64,000 nt of DNA, taken from positions 2,294,001-2,358,000 of the forward strand of contig NC_015723.1 of assembly GCF_000219215.1 (NCBI RefSeq). Direction: 5' to 3'. Both the position numbers and the translations under genes were made by a program. The notes below the pieces were generated by a model. It was not told the origin of the DNA, ran no database searches, and saw only the letters and a list, made by a program, of their open reading frames with translations. This DNA is from Cupriavidus necator N-1. GTDB taxonomy: Bacteria > Pseudomonadota > Gammaproteobacteria > Burkholderiales > Burkholderiaceae. Positions 36,030 to 45,668 of the stretch are shown piece by piece. The first letter of the stretch is position 1, and every line of letters begins with the position of its first letter.

Positions 36030-37034
36030 ATGAAACGCATTGCTTACCTGACCGGCCTGATCGGGCTGCTGGCGCTCACCGCGCTGGTGATCCACCAGGG
36101 CGCCAGCGATATCGCCGCCATCGTGGCGCAGGGCGGCTGGCTGCTGCTGTTGCTGGTGCCCCTGCACGCACTGCCGCTGCTGCTCGACGCGCAAGGCTGG
36201 CGCGTCCTGCTGACCTCGGCCGACCCCGAGGAGAAGGCGGGGATCGGTTTCCTGTGGTGGGTCGCCACGGTGCGTGAAGCGGTCAACCGCCTGCTGCCAA
36301 CGGTGGGGGTCGGCGGCGAACTGGTCGGCATCCGCCTGACGCGGCTGCGCATCCGCGACACCACCGCGGTGACTGCCAGCATTGTGGTCGAAGTGATGCT
36401 GACGCTGTTCTCGCAGTACCTGTTCTCGGCCATGGGGGTGCTGCTGCTGGTGGCCGCGCTGCAGGACAGCGGCGGGGCCTGGGTCATCTTGGCCGGGCTG
36501 TTGCTGTCATTGCCGGTGCCGGTGCTGTTCGCGATGTCGCTGCGGCATACCGCGATTTTCGAGAAACTGGAAGGCGCGGCGCGCAAGCTGTTTGGCGAAG
36601 ATCACCGCATTGTCGCGATGATCGACGGCGCGCGGCTCGATGCCCATATCCGCGCGCTCAACCGGCGCCGGCGCGAGCTGCTGGCGGCGCTGGGCTGGCA
36701 ACTGGCAGGGCTGGTCAGCGGCACGCTGGAGATCTGGCTGGCGCTGATGCTGCTGGGCCATCCGGTGCCTGTCTGGCAGGCGCTGGCGATCGAATCGCTG
36801 ACCCAGGCCGCGCGCCAGGTGGCCTTCTTCGTGCCCGCCGGGCTGGGCGTGCAGGAAGCGGTGGTAATGCTGCTGGGGCAGGTGCTGGGGATCGATGCAC
36901 AGGTCTCGCTGGCGCTGGCGCTGGTCAAGCGCGCGCGCGAGATCCTGTTCGGCGTGCCCGCGCTGCTGTCATGGCAATGGGTGGAGTTGCGCCACTGGCG
37001 GCGCAGCCGGGACACCGGTCACGCCGCGCCCTGA
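36030..37034 (+). CDS. hpnL: Hopanoid-associated membrane protein HpnL
   Basis: A 334-residue polytopic inner-membrane protein of the lysylphosphatidylglycerol synthetase transmembrane-region (UPF0104) superfamily, with about eight hydrophobic segments. It has TVREAVNRLLPTVGVGGELVG at about residues 74-94 and PAGLGVQEAVVMLLG near 270, both typical of the family. Its role is inferred as lipid handling or flipping in hopanoid traffic. It follows hpnK by nine bases and is convergent with the mlaC-like gene. Confidence 0.88.
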   Translation: MKRIAYLTGLIGLLALTALVIHQGASDIAAIVAQGGWLLLLLVPLHALPLLLDAQGWRVLLTSADPEEKAGIGFLWWVATVREAVNRLLPTVGVGGELVGIRLTRLRIRDTTAVTASIVVEVMLTLFSQYLFSAMGVLLLVAALQDSGGAWVILAGLLLSLPVPVLFAMSLRHTAIFEKLEGAARKLFGEDHRIVAMIDGARLDAHIRALNRRRRELLAALGWQLAGLVSGTLEIWLALMLLGHPVPVWQALAIESLTQAARQVAFFVPAGLGVQEAVVMLLGQVLGIDAQVSLALALVKRAREILFGVPALLSWQWVELRHWRRSRDTGHAAP

Positions 37035-37047
37035 TGGCGTGCGGCGC

Positions 37048-37692
37048 TCAGGCGTCAGACGCCTGGCGCGCGTTGTGGGTGGTCAGGTACTTCACCAGCC
37101 CGTCGACCCCGCTGCGCGCGACGATATCCGCAAACTGCTTGCGGTACACCTCGATCAGCCACGCCCCCATCATATTGATGTCATAGATCTTCCAGCCGTT
37201 GGCAGTGCGCTGCAGCCGGTAGTCGATCTGCATCTCGTCGGCATTGTTGATCACGCGCGTCTGCACCACCACGTCGGTGGCGCCGCTGCCGGACTTGACC
37301 GGCTGGTAGCGGAACTTGACGTTCTGCTCGCGCAGCTGCGCCAGCGACACCGCATAGCTGCGCACCAGCAGCATCTGGAACTGCTCATGGAGCTGTTGCT
37401 GCTGCTCCGGCGTGGCGGTGCGCCAGGCACTGCCCACCGCCAGCCGCGTGGTGCGCTGGAAATCCGTGTAAGGCAGGAACTGCTTCTGCACGACAGCGGT
37501 GATCTTGCCGAGGTCGCCGGCGCGGGTGTCGGGATTGGACTGGATAGTGCCGATCACGCCCTCCACCGCGGCCTGCACCAGCCGCTCGGGGCTGGCGCGC
37601 AGGTCGCCGGGCTGGACAGCCTGGGCGTGCGCTACGGAAACCATGGCCACCGCTGCAAGCGGCACCAGGGGAAGCAAACCGTGAATCGTCAT
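37048..37692 (-). CDS. hpnM: HpnM / MlaC-family periplasmic lipid-binding protein
   Basis: A 214-residue periplasmic protein with a signal peptide (MTIHGLLPLVPLAAVAMVSV, cut near AHAQ) and the MlaC/Ttg2D fold: SPERLVQAAVEGVI, QFLPYTDFQRTTRLAVGSAWR, QFQMLLVRSYAVSLAQL and a C-terminal MGAWLIEVYRKQF. It should ferry phospholipid or hopanoid across the periplasm. It is divergent from hpnN, the export pump, across 169 bases. A long upstream extension of the frame exists, but the signal peptide fixes this ATG. No strong ribosome site is seen. Confidence 0.88.
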   Translation of the reverse strand: MTIHGLLPLVPLAAVAMVSVAHAQAVQPGDLRASPERLVQAAVEGVIGTIQSNPDTRAGDLGKITAVVQKQFLPYTDFQRTTRLAVGSAWRTATPEQQQQLHEQFQMLLVRSYAVSLAQLREQNVKFRYQPVKSGSGATDVVVQTRVINNADEMQIDYRLQRTANGWKIYDINMMGAWLIEVYRKQFADIVARSGVDGLVKYLTTHNARQASDA

Positions 37693-37861
37693 GGATGTGA
37701 GAGCCAGGAAGGACTGTGAAGCGGCGCCGGCGCTGCAGCGCCGGCGCCAGGCTGACAGTTTATAGCGGATCGGCCTGAATCGCGGATGCCCGGGCCGCGC
37801 ATGCCGCATGCGCCACGCTGCCAGCCGATATACTCGCGGTTCGTGCTCCTTGGATCCGCCC

Positions 37862-40498
37862 ATGCTGACTTCGCTGCTGACACGCATTGTCCGGCTTGCC
37901 ACCGCCTGGCCGTGGCGCGTCATCATTCTGGCGGCATTGCTGACCGCCGCCAGCGGCGTCTACGTGGCCCGCAACTTTGCGATCAACACCGATATCGGCC
38001 GCCTGCTGGAATCCGACGCCCCCTGGGCGGTGCGCGACGCCGCCATCGGCGACGCCTTTCCCCAGCGCAACCAGTTGATCCTGGCGGTGGTGCAGGCGCC
38101 CGCGACAGAGCTGGCCGACGCCGCCGCCGACGCGCTGGCCGAGGCGCTGCGCCGCCAGCCGGCACGCTTCACCGCGGTCAGCCAGCCCGGCGGCGGCCCG
38201 TTCTTCGCGCGCAACGGCTTGCTGTTCGCCAGCAACGATGAAGTGCGCCAGCTCACGCAGCAGCTCGTGCAGGCGCGTCCGCTGGTCAACGCGCTCGCGC
38301 ATGACCCGACCCTGCGCGGCCTGTCCGATCTCCTCACCACCACGCTGACGCTGCCGCTGCAGATGGGGCAGGTAAAGCTGGGCGACATGGCCAGGCTGCT
38401 GGGCAGCAGTGCCCAGACACTGGACCAGGTGCTGGCCGGCAAGCCCGCCGCGCTGTCCTGGGCAGGGCTGCTTGACGACAGCCTCAAGCCTGGGCCCGAT
38501 GGCCAGGTCTACAGCTACCTCGCGCTCAGCCCGGTGCTGGACTACAGCGACCTGCAGGCCGGGGCCGCCGCCTCGCGCGCGATCCGGCAGGCAGCGGCCG
38601 ACCTGCAGCTGGCACAGCGCTACCAGGCCACGGTGCGCTTGACCGGCCCGCAGGCGCTGGCCGACGATGAATTCGCCTCGGTCAGCGACGGCGCCGTGCT
38701 CAACGGCGTGCTGACGGTGCTGGTGGTGGTCCTGATCCTGTGGCTGGCCTTGCGCTCGGCGCGGCTGATCGTGGCGGTGCTGGCCAGCCTGTTTGCCGGG
38801 CTGCTGATCACCGCGGCGCTGGGGCTGGCCATGGTCGGTTCGCTGAACATGATTTCGGTGGCGTTCGCGGTGCTGTTCGTCGGGCTGGGGGTGGATTTCG
38901 GCATCCAGTTCGGCGTGCGCTACCGCGCCGAGCGCCATGACCGCGACCATATCGTCGAAGCGCTGGGGCTGTCCGCGCGCGGCGTGGGCGCGCCGCTGGC
39001 CCTGGCCGCCGCGGCCACGGCGGCGGCATTCTTCTGCTTCCTGCCCACCGACTACCGCGGCGTGGCCGAACTGGGGCTGATCGCCGGCGTGGGCATGATG
39101 GTGGCATTCGCCACCACCTTCACGCTGCTGCCGGCGCTGATCTGCGTGCTCAAGCCCGGCGGCGAGCCCGAGGCGCCGGGCTTCGCGTGGCTGGCGCCCG
39201 CGGACCGGTTCTTCGACCGCTATCGCAAGCCGGTGCTGCTGGTCACCCTGCTCGCGATCCTGGCAGGCGCGCCGCTGCTGCCGCACCTGCGCTTTGACTT
39301 CGACCCGCTGCACCTGAAGGACCCCAAATCTGAATCGATGGCCACGCTGCTGGCGCTCAGGGACGCGCCGCAGGCCGGCACCGACGATGTCAGCGTGCTG
39401 GCGCCTTCGCTGCCGGCCGCACGCGATCTCGCCGGCAAGCTCGCGGCGCTGTCCGAGGTGGCACGCGCGGTCACGCTGCAGACCTTTATCCCCGGCGACC
39501 AGCCGCCCAAGCTGCAGGCCATCGGCCAGGCTTCGGCCGCGCTGATGCCGGCGCTGACGCAACCCACCGCCACGCCCGCCACCGACAGCGTGCGCGTCAA
39601 TGCGCTGCGCAATGCCGCGCGGCAGCTGGCCATCGCCGCCGACGAGCATCCCGGTCCGGGTGCGGCTGAAGCCGCGCACCTGTCCGCCGCGCTGAAGAAG
39701 CTGGCCTCCGTCGACGCCGCCACGCGCGACCGCGCCGAGCGCGCCATCGCCGTGCCGCTGCAGCTGGCGCTGGCACGGCTGAAGCTGGCGCTGGACCCGC
39801 AGCCTGTCAGCCAGCAGACGCTGCCGCCCGAACTGGTGCGCGACTGGATCACGCCGGACGGGCGCGCGCTGGTCAGCGTCAGCCCGAAGCTGCCGCCGCC
39901 CGCCAGCGCGCAGCGCGAGGCCGCGCTGGACCGCTTCATCACCGCGGTGCAGCGCGTGGCGCCGACCGCCACCGGCGGGCCGATCGCGATCCGCGGCTCG
40001 GCCGATACCATCATGGCCGCCTTTACCCAGGCAGGCGCGTGGGCGGTGGTGTCGATCACCATCCTGCTGTGGATCACGCTGCGCCGTTTCGGCGACGTGC
40101 TGCGCACGCTGATACCGCTGCTGGTTTCGGCCATCGTCACGCTGGAGTTGTGCGTGCTGTTCGGCATTGCGCTGAACTTTGCCAACGTGATCGCGCTGCC
40201 GCTGTTGCTGGGCGTCGGCGTCGCGTTCAAGATCTATTACGTGATTGCCTGGCGGCACGGCAAGACCCAGCTGCTGCAGTCCAGCCTGACGCACGCCGTG
40301 CTGTACAGCGCGGCCACCACCGCCACCGCTTTCGGCAGCCTGTGGCTGTCGCAGCATCCCGGCACCGCCAGCATGGGCAAGCTGCTGGCGCTGGCGCTGG
40401 CGTGCACGCTGGTTGGGGCCGTGTTCTTCCAGCCGATCCTGATGGGCCGCCCGCGCGAAGGCGCCCATCACAAACATGACAAGGCTGCCCGGTCATAA
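37862..40498 (+). CDS. hpnN: RND-family hopanoid transporter HpnN
   Basis: An 878-residue MMPL/RND-type inner-membrane exporter that moves hopanoids to the outer membrane. The N-terminal helix (about residues 15-37) precedes a periplasmic domain, then five clustered helices (from about 275) with the [21 protein letters not shown] motif. A second half repeats this plan (helices from about 720, [17 protein letters not shown]). GGAT lies about six bases before the ATG. It is next to mlaA (plus) and hpnM (minus), making a trans-envelope route. Confidence 0.92.
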   Translation: MLTSLLTRIVRLATAWPWRVIILAALLTAASGVYVARNFAINTDIGRLLESDAPWAVRDAAIGDAFPQRNQLILAVVQAPATELADAAADALAEALRRQPARFTAVSQPGGGPFFARNGLLFASNDEVRQLTQQLVQARPLVNALAHDPTLRGLSDLLTTTLTLPLQMGQVKLGDMARLLGSSAQTLDQVLAGKPAALSWAGLLDDSLKPGPDGQVYSYLALSPVLDYSDLQAGAAASRAIRQAAADLQLAQRYQATVRLTGPQALADDEFASVSDGAVLNGVLTVLVVVLILWLALRSARLIVAVLASLFAGLLITAALGLAMVGSLNMISVAFAVLFVGLGVDFGIQFGVRYRAERHDRDHIVEALGLSARGVGAPLALAAAATAAAFFCFLPTDYRGVAELGLIAGVGMMVAFATTFTLLPALICVLKPGGEPEAPGFAWLAPADRFFDRYRKPVLLVTLLAILAGAPLLPHLRFDFDPLHLKDPKSESMATLLALRDAPQAGTDDVSVLAPSLPAARDLAGKLAALSEVARAVTLQTFIPGDQPPKLQAIGQASAALMPALTQPTATPATDSVRVNALRNAARQLAIAADEHPGPGAAEAAHLSAALKKLASVDAATRDRAERAIAVPLQLALARLKLALDPQPVSQQTLPPELVRDWITPDGRALVSVSPKLPPPASAQREAALDRFITAVQRVAPTATGGPIAIRGSADTIMAAFTQAGAWAVVSITILLWITLRRFGDVLRTLIPLLVSAIVTLELCVLFGIALNFANVIALPLLLGVGVAFKIYYVIAWRHGKTQLLQSSLTHAVLYSAATTATAFGSLWLSQHPGTASMGKLLALALACTLVGAVFFQPILMGRPREGAHHKHDKAARS

Positions 40499-40538
40499 TC
40501 ACAAACCCGACGCGGCCGACCCCGAACCCCTTCGTACG

Positions 40539-41333
40539 ATGCCTTTACGCCAGCGCGCTACATCCGTTGCCACCACCGCCATTGCCGCCACCCTGCTCGC
40601 CGGCTGCGCCACCGGCCCGCAAGCCAATCCCGACGATCCGTTCGAGCCCATGAACCGCGCGGTCTTCACCGTCAACGACAAGCTCGACCAGTACGTGGCC
40701 GTGCCGGTGGCCAAGGGCTACAAGGCGGTCACGCCGGAGCCGGTGCGCACCGCGGTCACCAATTTCTATTCGAACATCGCGGACATCGGCAACTTTGCCA
40801 ACAACCTGCTGCAAGGCAAGGGCGTTGAGGCCGCGGAGAGCTTCATGCGGGTCGCGATCAATTCCGTGCTGGGTATCGGCGGACTGATCGACATCGCCAC
40901 GCCCGCCGGCCTGCAGAAGCATTCGCAGGATTTCGGCCTGACGCTGGGCACGTGGGGCGTGCCGTCGGGACCCTACCTGGTGCTGCCGCTGTTTGGCCCC
41001 AGCTCATTCCGCGACGGCGTGGGCCTGTATGTGAATTTCCAGTTCGACCCGACCACTTATGCCGAGCCGGCGGTGCGCAATTCGCTGTTCGGGATGAACG
41101 TGGTGGACGTGCGCACCAACCTGCTGGGCGCCACCGACCTGCTGAAGCTGGCGGCGCTGGACAAGTACACCTTTGTGCGCGATGCCTACGTGCAGCGGCG
41201 CCGCTACCTGCTGGGAGAGAGCACGTCGCTGCCGGACTACGACGAAAACGACGACAGCGGCGCGGCCGCAGCGCCCGCCGCGGAGGCGCCGGCGGGCACG
41301 CCTGCGCCCGCGCAGCCGCAGGCGCCGCGCTGA
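40539..41333 (+). CDS. mlaA: MlaA/VacJ outer-membrane lipoprotein
   Basis: A 264-residue lipoprotein, with lipobox LLAGC (Cys23). It has the MlaA pattern NPDDPFEPMNRAVFTVND, NFYSNIADIGNFANNLLQGK, QDFGLTLGTWGVPSGPYLVLPLFGPSS and DKYTFVRDAYVQRR. The tail is a low-complexity Ala/Pro region. MlaA removes mislocalised phospholipid from the outer leaflet with outer-membrane porins. It begins 40 bases after hpnN. A longer frame from 40476 overlaps hpnN but would spoil the signal peptide. The clustering suggests it serves hopanoid or phospholipid balance with HpnN and HpnM. Confidence 0.92.
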   Translation: MPLRQRATSVATTAIAATLLAGCATGPQANPDDPFEPMNRAVFTVNDKLDQYVAVPVAKGYKAVTPEPVRTAVTNFYSNIADIGNFANNLLQGKGVEAAESFMRVAINSVLGIGGLIDIATPAGLQKHSQDFGLTLGTWGVPSGPYLVLPLFGPSSFRDGVGLYVNFQFDPTTYAEPAVRNSLFGMNVVDVRTNLLGATDLLKLAALDKYTFVRDAYVQRRRYLLGESTSLPDYDENDDSGAAAAPAAEAPAGTPAPAQPQAPR

Positions 41334-41342
41334 TGCGGGCTC

Positions 41343-41795
41343 TTAGCCGCCGATCCCCAGCAGCACCACCTCGAAGGTAAGCGTGGCGTTCGGCGGGATC
41401 GTGCCCGGCACGCCGCGCGCGCCGTAGGCCGTGGCCGGCGGGCAGGTCAGCTTGGCCTTGCCGCCCACCTGCATCGCCTGCACCCCTTCGGTCCAGCACG
41501 GGATCACGCGGTTGAGCGGGAACGAGATCGGCTGGCCGCGCTTGTACGAGCTGTCAAACTCGGTGCCGTCGGCCAGCGTGCCGCGGTAGTGGACCTGCAC
41601 CGAGTCGGTGGCCTTGGGCGAGGCGCCATTGCCCTTGATCAGGTGCTGGATGGTCATGCCCGACGCCAGCGTCTGCGGCGCCGCCGCGGGTGCGGCAGGG
41701 GCGGCCGGGGCGGCCGGGGCCGAGGCAGCCGGGGCGGCCGCGGATGCGGCGCAGGCGAAGGTCAGGGTGCCGAGGAAAAGCGCAAGTGTTTTCAT
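41343..41795 (-). CDS. Exported FKBP-type peptidyl-prolyl isomerase
   Basis: A 150-residue periplasmic isomerase. A signal peptide and an Ala/Pro-rich linker (about residues 20-42) precede one FKBP domain with VQVHYRGTLADGTEFDSSY-RG, VIPCWTEGVQAMQVGGKAKLTCPP and YGARG---IPPNATLTFEVVLL. Several active-site residues of the drug-binding pocket (Tyr, Phe, Asp, Trp) are kept. It probably helps fold exported proteins. AGG is about seven bases before the ATG. It is convergent with mlaA. Confidence 0.9.
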   Translation of the reverse strand: MKTLALFLGTLTFACAASAAAPAASAPAAPAAPAAPAAAPQTLASGMTIQHLIKGNGASPKATDSVQVHYRGTLADGTEFDSSYKRGQPISFPLNRVIPCWTEGVQAMQVGGKAKLTCPPATAYGARGVPGTIPPNATLTFEVVLLGIGG

Positions 41796-42012
41796 GGGAA
41801 ACCTGATGGTTAGGTCGTGATTGGGGATGCGGCAGTTTAACCGACACACGGCAACGATATGGCGGCAGCGGCATATAGCGCACAACGCACCCCGGCCATG
41901 CGCCTTGTGGCGGGCATGGTGCGGCGCACCCCGCCGCATCCGTTACACGGGGCGTTTTGCCGTCTACGATGGTTCGTGACAGCCCCGCTGCCGCGGGCGC
42001 ACGGAGATTGCC

Positions 42013-43341
42013 ATGGCACTCACGGATTCACGGGATCTTCCGGTCTCGACCCAGAACGCCCGCTCGGTCGAGCAGTATGAGACCGCCCTGCAACTGCTGA
42101 ACAGCTACTACGGCAACCCGCTCGCCGCCATTGACACGGCGCTGGCCGCCGACCCCGGCTTCGCCATGGGCCACGCGCTGCGCGCCGCGCTGATGGTCAC
42201 CTCTGGCGACGGCACCGCCGAGCCCATGCTGCGCCAGAGCGTCGAAGCCGGCGAAGCCCTGCACACCAGCGCCAACGACCGCGAGCGCCGCCATATTGCC
42301 GCGGCACGCGCCTGGCTGGACGGCGAGTTCGAGCGCTCGGTCCGGCTCTACGGCGATATCGTGATCGACTATCCACGCGACTTGCTGGCGATCCAGACCG
42401 CGCATCTCGAAGACTTCCTGCTGGGGCAGTCATCGATGCTGCGCGACCGCGTGGCGCAGGCGCTGCCGCACTGGGATGCCGGCATGCCGGGCTACGGCTA
42501 CCTGCTCGGCATGCATGCCTTCGGCCTGGAGGAAACCCAGCTCTACGAGCGCGCCGAGGAAAGCGGCCGGCGCGCGCTGGAGCTCAATCCGCGCGACCCA
42601 TGGGCCGTGCACGCGGTGGCGCACGTGATGGAGATGCAGGGCCGCCTGGCCGACGGCATCGCCTGGCTGGACGGGCGCCGCGACGACTGGTCCGACGACA
42701 ATATGCTGGCCGTGCACAACTGGTGGCACCTGGCATTGTTCCAGCTGGAAGACGGCAGGACCGACGAGGTGCTGGCGCTGTACGACCGCTGTATCAAGCG
42801 CCCCGCGCCGGCGATCGCGCTGGACCTGGTGGATGCCTCAGCGCTGCTGTGGCGGCTGCACCTGCGCGGCGTGGATGTGGGCCGGCGCTGGCAGCCGGTG
42901 GCGGACGACTGGCTGGGCCGCGGCGCGGCCGGCTACTACGCCTTCAACGATGTCCATGCCGTGATGGCCAGCCTGGGCGCGCACCGGCCCGCGGCCGCCG
43001 ACCAGGTCCGTGCCGCGCTGGAGCGCGCCGCCCTGGGCAACGGCACCAATGCCATGATGTCGCGCGATGTGGGGCTGCCGGTGGCCGATGCCCTGATCGC
43101 GTTCGACCAGGGCGATTACACCACTGCCATCGACCTGCTGACGCCGGTGCGCCTGATCGCCCACCGCTTCGGCGGCAGCCATGCGCAGCGCGACGTCATC
43201 AGCCTGACCCTGCTCGAGGCGGCGCTGCGCGGCGGCCGCAGCAACCTGGCGATTGCGCTCACGGCCGAACGCGCCGCGCTCAAGCCCATGAGCCCTAGCC
43301 TGCACCGGCTGGTGCAGCGCGCAGACTCGTGCCGCGCATAG
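42013..43341 (+). CDS. TPR protein, TTC38-like
   Basis: A 442-residue soluble protein built of helical repeats, related to the TTC38 (tetratricopeptide 38) group that also occurs in bacteria. Landmarks are ALHTSANDRERRHIAAARAW, YGYLLGMHAFGLEE and HAVAHVMEMQGR--DGIAWL (about residues 200-220), and HNWWHLALF, with repeated His/Trp residues that may form a pocket. No signal peptide or catalytic motif is recognised. GGAG is seven bases before the ATG. It stands alone. Function unknown; a protein-binding or substrate-binding role is possible. Confidence 0.8.
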   Translation: MALTDSRDLPVSTQNARSVEQYETALQLLNSYYGNPLAAIDTALAADPGFAMGHALRAALMVTSGDGTAEPMLRQSVEAGEALHTSANDRERRHIAAARAWLDGEFERSVRLYGDIVIDYPRDLLAIQTAHLEDFLLGQSSMLRDRVAQALPHWDAGMPGYGYLLGMHAFGLEETQLYERAEESGRRALELNPRDPWAVHAVAHVMEMQGRLADGIAWLDGRRDDWSDDNMLAVHNWWHLALFQLEDGRTDEVLALYDRCIKRPAPAIALDLVDASALLWRLHLRGVDVGRRWQPVADDWLGRGAAGYYAFNDVHAVMASLGAHRPAAADQVRAALERAALGNGTNAMMSRDVGLPVADALIAFDQGDYTTAIDLLTPVRLIAHRFGGSHAQRDVISLTLLEAALRGGRSNLAIALTAERAALKPMSPSLHRLVQRADSCRA

Positions 43342-43347
43342 GTCTCA

Positions 43348-43376
43348 CTGCCACGGTCGGGATCGGCGCCTATACT
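43348..43376 (+). promoter_or_regulatory. Candidate sigma-70 promoter
   Basis: CTGCCA (43348-43353) and TATACT (43371-43376) are 17 bases apart, a fair match to the -35 and -10 consensus. They lie in front of the DUF6152 gene, with its ATG 27 bases after the -10. Confidence 0.5.
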
Positions 43377-43402
43377 GCACCTGTCCTGACCGGAGACCAC
43401 CC

Positions 43403-43774
43403 ATGCCCAGCATCCGCGCCCTGTTCCGCCCCGCCCTCTTTGCCGCCAGCGCCGCGCTGGCGCTGGCCGCAGTGCCGGCCATTGCCCATCACGGCTGGTC
43501 CACCTATGACGAGACCAGGCCGCTGACGCTGACCGGCAAGATCGTCGAAAGCCACTACGAGAACCCCCACGCGCATATCCGCATCGACGCCGGCGGCAAG
43601 CGCTGGCTGGCCGTGCTGGCACCGGTGTCGCGGATGGAGGCGCGCGGCGCCACCGCCGACAAGGTCGCCGTGGGGCGCGAGGTCACGCTGGTCGGCTATG
43701 CCAGCAAGGAAAAGGCCGACGAGCTGCGCGCCGAGCGCATCACCATGGACGGCAAGACCGTCGAGTTGCGCTGA
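43403..43774 (+). CDS. DUF6152 family exported protein
   Basis: A 123-residue protein with a signal peptide (cut near AIAHH, about residue 28) and the DUF6152 pattern: HHGWSTYDETRPLTLTGKI, then ENPHAHI and a VTLVGYASKEK-like beta-rich domain. The mature N-terminus starts with His-His, reminiscent of copper-binding termini, but binding is not shown. GGAG is about nine bases before the ATG. It precedes a DUF6644 membrane protein by 15 bases and is convergent with copD, so a metal link is possible. The molecular role is unknown. Confidence 0.8.
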   Translation: MPSIRALFRPALFAASAALALAAVPAIAHHGWSTYDETRPLTLTGKIVESHYENPHAHIRIDAGGKRWLAVLAPVSRMEARGATADKVAVGREVTLVGYASKEKADELRAERITMDGKTVELR

Positions 43775-43789
43775 GCCGGCTCGCGCCGC

Positions 43790-44302
43790 ATGTCGGTGCT
43801 GTTCGCGCAATGGACGGAATGGGCCGGCGCGCTGGCGCGGCTGCCGTTCCCGATGGCCCTGCGCAGTTCGGCCTGGGCCTATCCCGCAGTGGAGATCGTC
43901 CACCTGGCCGGCATGGCGCTGCTGTTCGGCTCCATCTTCGTGGTCGACATGCGCCTGGCCGGACTCGGCCGGCGGCTGCCGGTGAGCCTGCTGTTGCGCC
44001 ATGCGCTGCCCTTCACCGCCGGCGCCTTCGTCGCGGTCGCGGCCAGCGGCGTGCTGCTGTTCCTGGCCCATGCCGATGAGCTGGCCGTCAATCCTGCATT
44101 CCTGGCCAAGCTGTGCCTGATCGCGCTGGCGCTGGCCAATGTGCTGTGGTTCCACCTGGGGCCATATCGCAGCCTGCATGCCGGGCAACGGGGCTGGGAC
44201 AGCGGCGTCGCGCCGCCAGCCGGCGCGCGGATCAGCGCCATTGTCTCGATGGTGACGTGGTCGCTGGTAATCTGTGCCGGGCGTCTGATTGCCTATGTCT
44301 GA
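43790..44302 (+). CDS. DUF6644 family membrane protein
   Basis: A 170-residue inner-membrane protein with four hydrophobic segments and the DUF6644 pattern: RSSAWAYPAVEIVHLAGMALLFG, VVDMRLAGLGRR and a later FLAKLCLIALALANVLWFH. Conserved His residues (in VHLAG and LWFHLG) inside helices recall cytochrome-type or CopD-like membrane proteins, so haem or copper binding is conceivable but unproven. It is co-transcribed with the DUF6152 gene and ends 11 bases from copD on the opposite strand. Confidence 0.78.
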   Translation: MSVLFAQWTEWAGALARLPFPMALRSSAWAYPAVEIVHLAGMALLFGSIFVVDMRLAGLGRRLPVSLLLRHALPFTAGAFVAVAASGVLLFLAHADELAVNPAFLAKLCLIALALANVLWFHLGPYRSLHAGQRGWDSGVAPPAGARISAIVSMVTWSLVICAGRLIAYV

Positions 44303-44313
44303 TCGCGCCGGCC

Positions 44314-45246
44314 TCATATCGGCGCCGGAGACAGCATCCCCAGCATGGCCACCAGGGCCATCACCAGCGCGGCGGCGCCGGCCTCCAGCAGCAGGCTGCG
44401 CCGCAACGCCAGCGCCGCCACCCGATGGTCCCCGGCCTGCACCGCCAACGCCAGCTGCGGGCTCAGGCGGAAGCGGTTCGCGGCAGCCATGCCAAGCATC
44501 GCCACGAACAGCGCGAGCTTGGCGGCCAGCAGCCCGCCATAGGACATCGGCGCAACATCGGGCAGCGCCGGGCCCACGATGAACCAGTAGTTGAGCACGC
44601 CGGTCAACAGCAGCGTGGCAACAATAATGGTGCCGACGCGGGCGAAGCCGTTCGAGGTGCGGCTCAGCAACGCCACGGCCGCCTGGTCCGATCCCGGCCG
44701 CGCCAGGGACAACAGCACGAACGCGGCCAACGCGCCAACCCATGCGCCGGCGGCCAGCAGGTGCGCCACGTCGGCGCTCAGGTGGACATAGCGCAAGGCG
44801 CCCTCATGCATCGCGCCGTGGCCGCCCCAGGCCAGCGTGGCCAGTGCAATCCCGCCGAACCCGGCCAGCGCAGCGCAGCGCGCGCCCGGCCGCCTGCGCC
44901 AGGACACGCCGGCCAGCACGCAAAGCAGCAGGGCCATCAGGCGCACCGACCAGGCCAAGCCGAAATCCGTGCCCGTGACGATCATCGCGAAGACGTGGCC
45001 CTGCAACGAAGCGTAGTCGGACACCCCCGTCATCGCCCGGGCCATCACGACGAGGGCGCCCAGCGAGAGCACGATGCCCGCTACGGCACAGCCCAGCGCA
45101 AGTGCCTGGCATCGCATGGCAAAGCGTGAGGCCCGTTCACCCCGATGCAGCGCATAGGTGCAGAACAGCGGCAGCCCGAACAGCAAGGCCAGGTCGACAT
45201 AGAGCGCCAGGCGCAGCCCGGCGGCCACCCAGTCCGGTTGCGGCAA
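44314..45246 (-). CDS. copD: Copper resistance membrane protein CopD
   Basis: A 310-residue inner-membrane protein with about eight hydrophobic segments and the CopD pattern (a GVSDYASLQGHVFAMIV loop, DFGLAWSVRL, and HLSADVAHLLAAGAWVGAL near residue 165). CopD acts with CopC in copper passage at the inner membrane. It starts with TTG directly after the copC stop codon; no ATG lies nearby in frame before the conserved region, and GGTGA from the copC end can serve as the ribosome site. It closes the copABCD operon. Confidence 0.9.
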   Translation of the reverse strand: MPQPDWVAAGLRLALYVDLALLFGLPLFCTYALHRGERASRFAMRCQALALGCAVAGIVLSLGALVVMARAMTGVSDYASLQGHVFAMIVTGTDFGLAWSVRLMALLLCVLAGVSWRRRPGARCAALAGFGGIALATLAWGGHGAMHEGALRYVHLSADVAHLLAAGAWVGALAAFVLLSLARPGSDQAAVALLSRTSNGFARVGTIIVATLLLTGVLNYWFIVGPALPDVAPMSYGGLLAAKLALFVAMLGMAAANRFRLSPQLALAVQAGDHRVAALALRRSLLLEAGAAALVMALVAMLGMLSPAPI

Positions 45247-45633
45247 TTACTTCACCGTGAAGGCGATATTGCCGTTGACGGGATGGGTATCGGATGACAC
45301 CGCCCGCCAGTCCACCCGATAGCTGCCAGCCGGCAGCGGCTGCGCCGGCGTGATCACCATGGCCTTGGGGTCGTCGCTGCCGGAGACTTTCGCGGCCATT
45401 TTCATCGGCGCATGACTGGCCATGCCCGGCATGCCGGTCATCACCAGACTGGCGCCGGAAAACTGGGTGACCAGGGTCTCGGAGAACTGCAGTTCGATCT
45501 TCTGCGGCGCCGCCACTTCGGCCTTGTCCGCCGGCGTGGACGACACCAGCTTCGGGTGCGCGAAGGCGATGCTGCTGGCCAGCGCGGCGCTGGCGGCAAG
45601 CAGGGTCTGGATCAGGGGGCGATTGGCATGCAT
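45247..45633 (-). CDS. copC: Periplasmic copper-binding protein CopC
   Basis: A 128-residue precursor. Signal cleavage after AFA gives a mature protein starting with His26 (HPKLV), the N-terminal Cu(II) ligand of CopC/YobA proteins, followed by an Ig-like beta fold. A Met-rich MTGMPGMASHAPMKM segment (about residues 65-80) can bind Cu(I), and the end SDTHPVNGNIAFTV is the family signature. It lies between copB and copD. Confidence 0.93.
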   Translation of the reverse strand: MHANRPLIQTLLAASAALASSIAFAHPKLVSSTPADKAEVAAPQKIELQFSETLVTQFSGASLVMTGMPGMASHAPMKMAAKVSGSDDPKAMVITPAQPLPAGSYRVDWRAVSSDTHPVNGNIAFTVK

Positions 45634-45668
45634 GGTTATCTCCGCTTGGGGATGATGAAGTTGTGGTG

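Noticed and set aside
37760..40477. A 905-codon minus-strand frame opposite hpnN
   Set aside because: It is antisense to a well-supported transporter and consists of repetitive Arg/Gln/Gly-rich sequence without domains.
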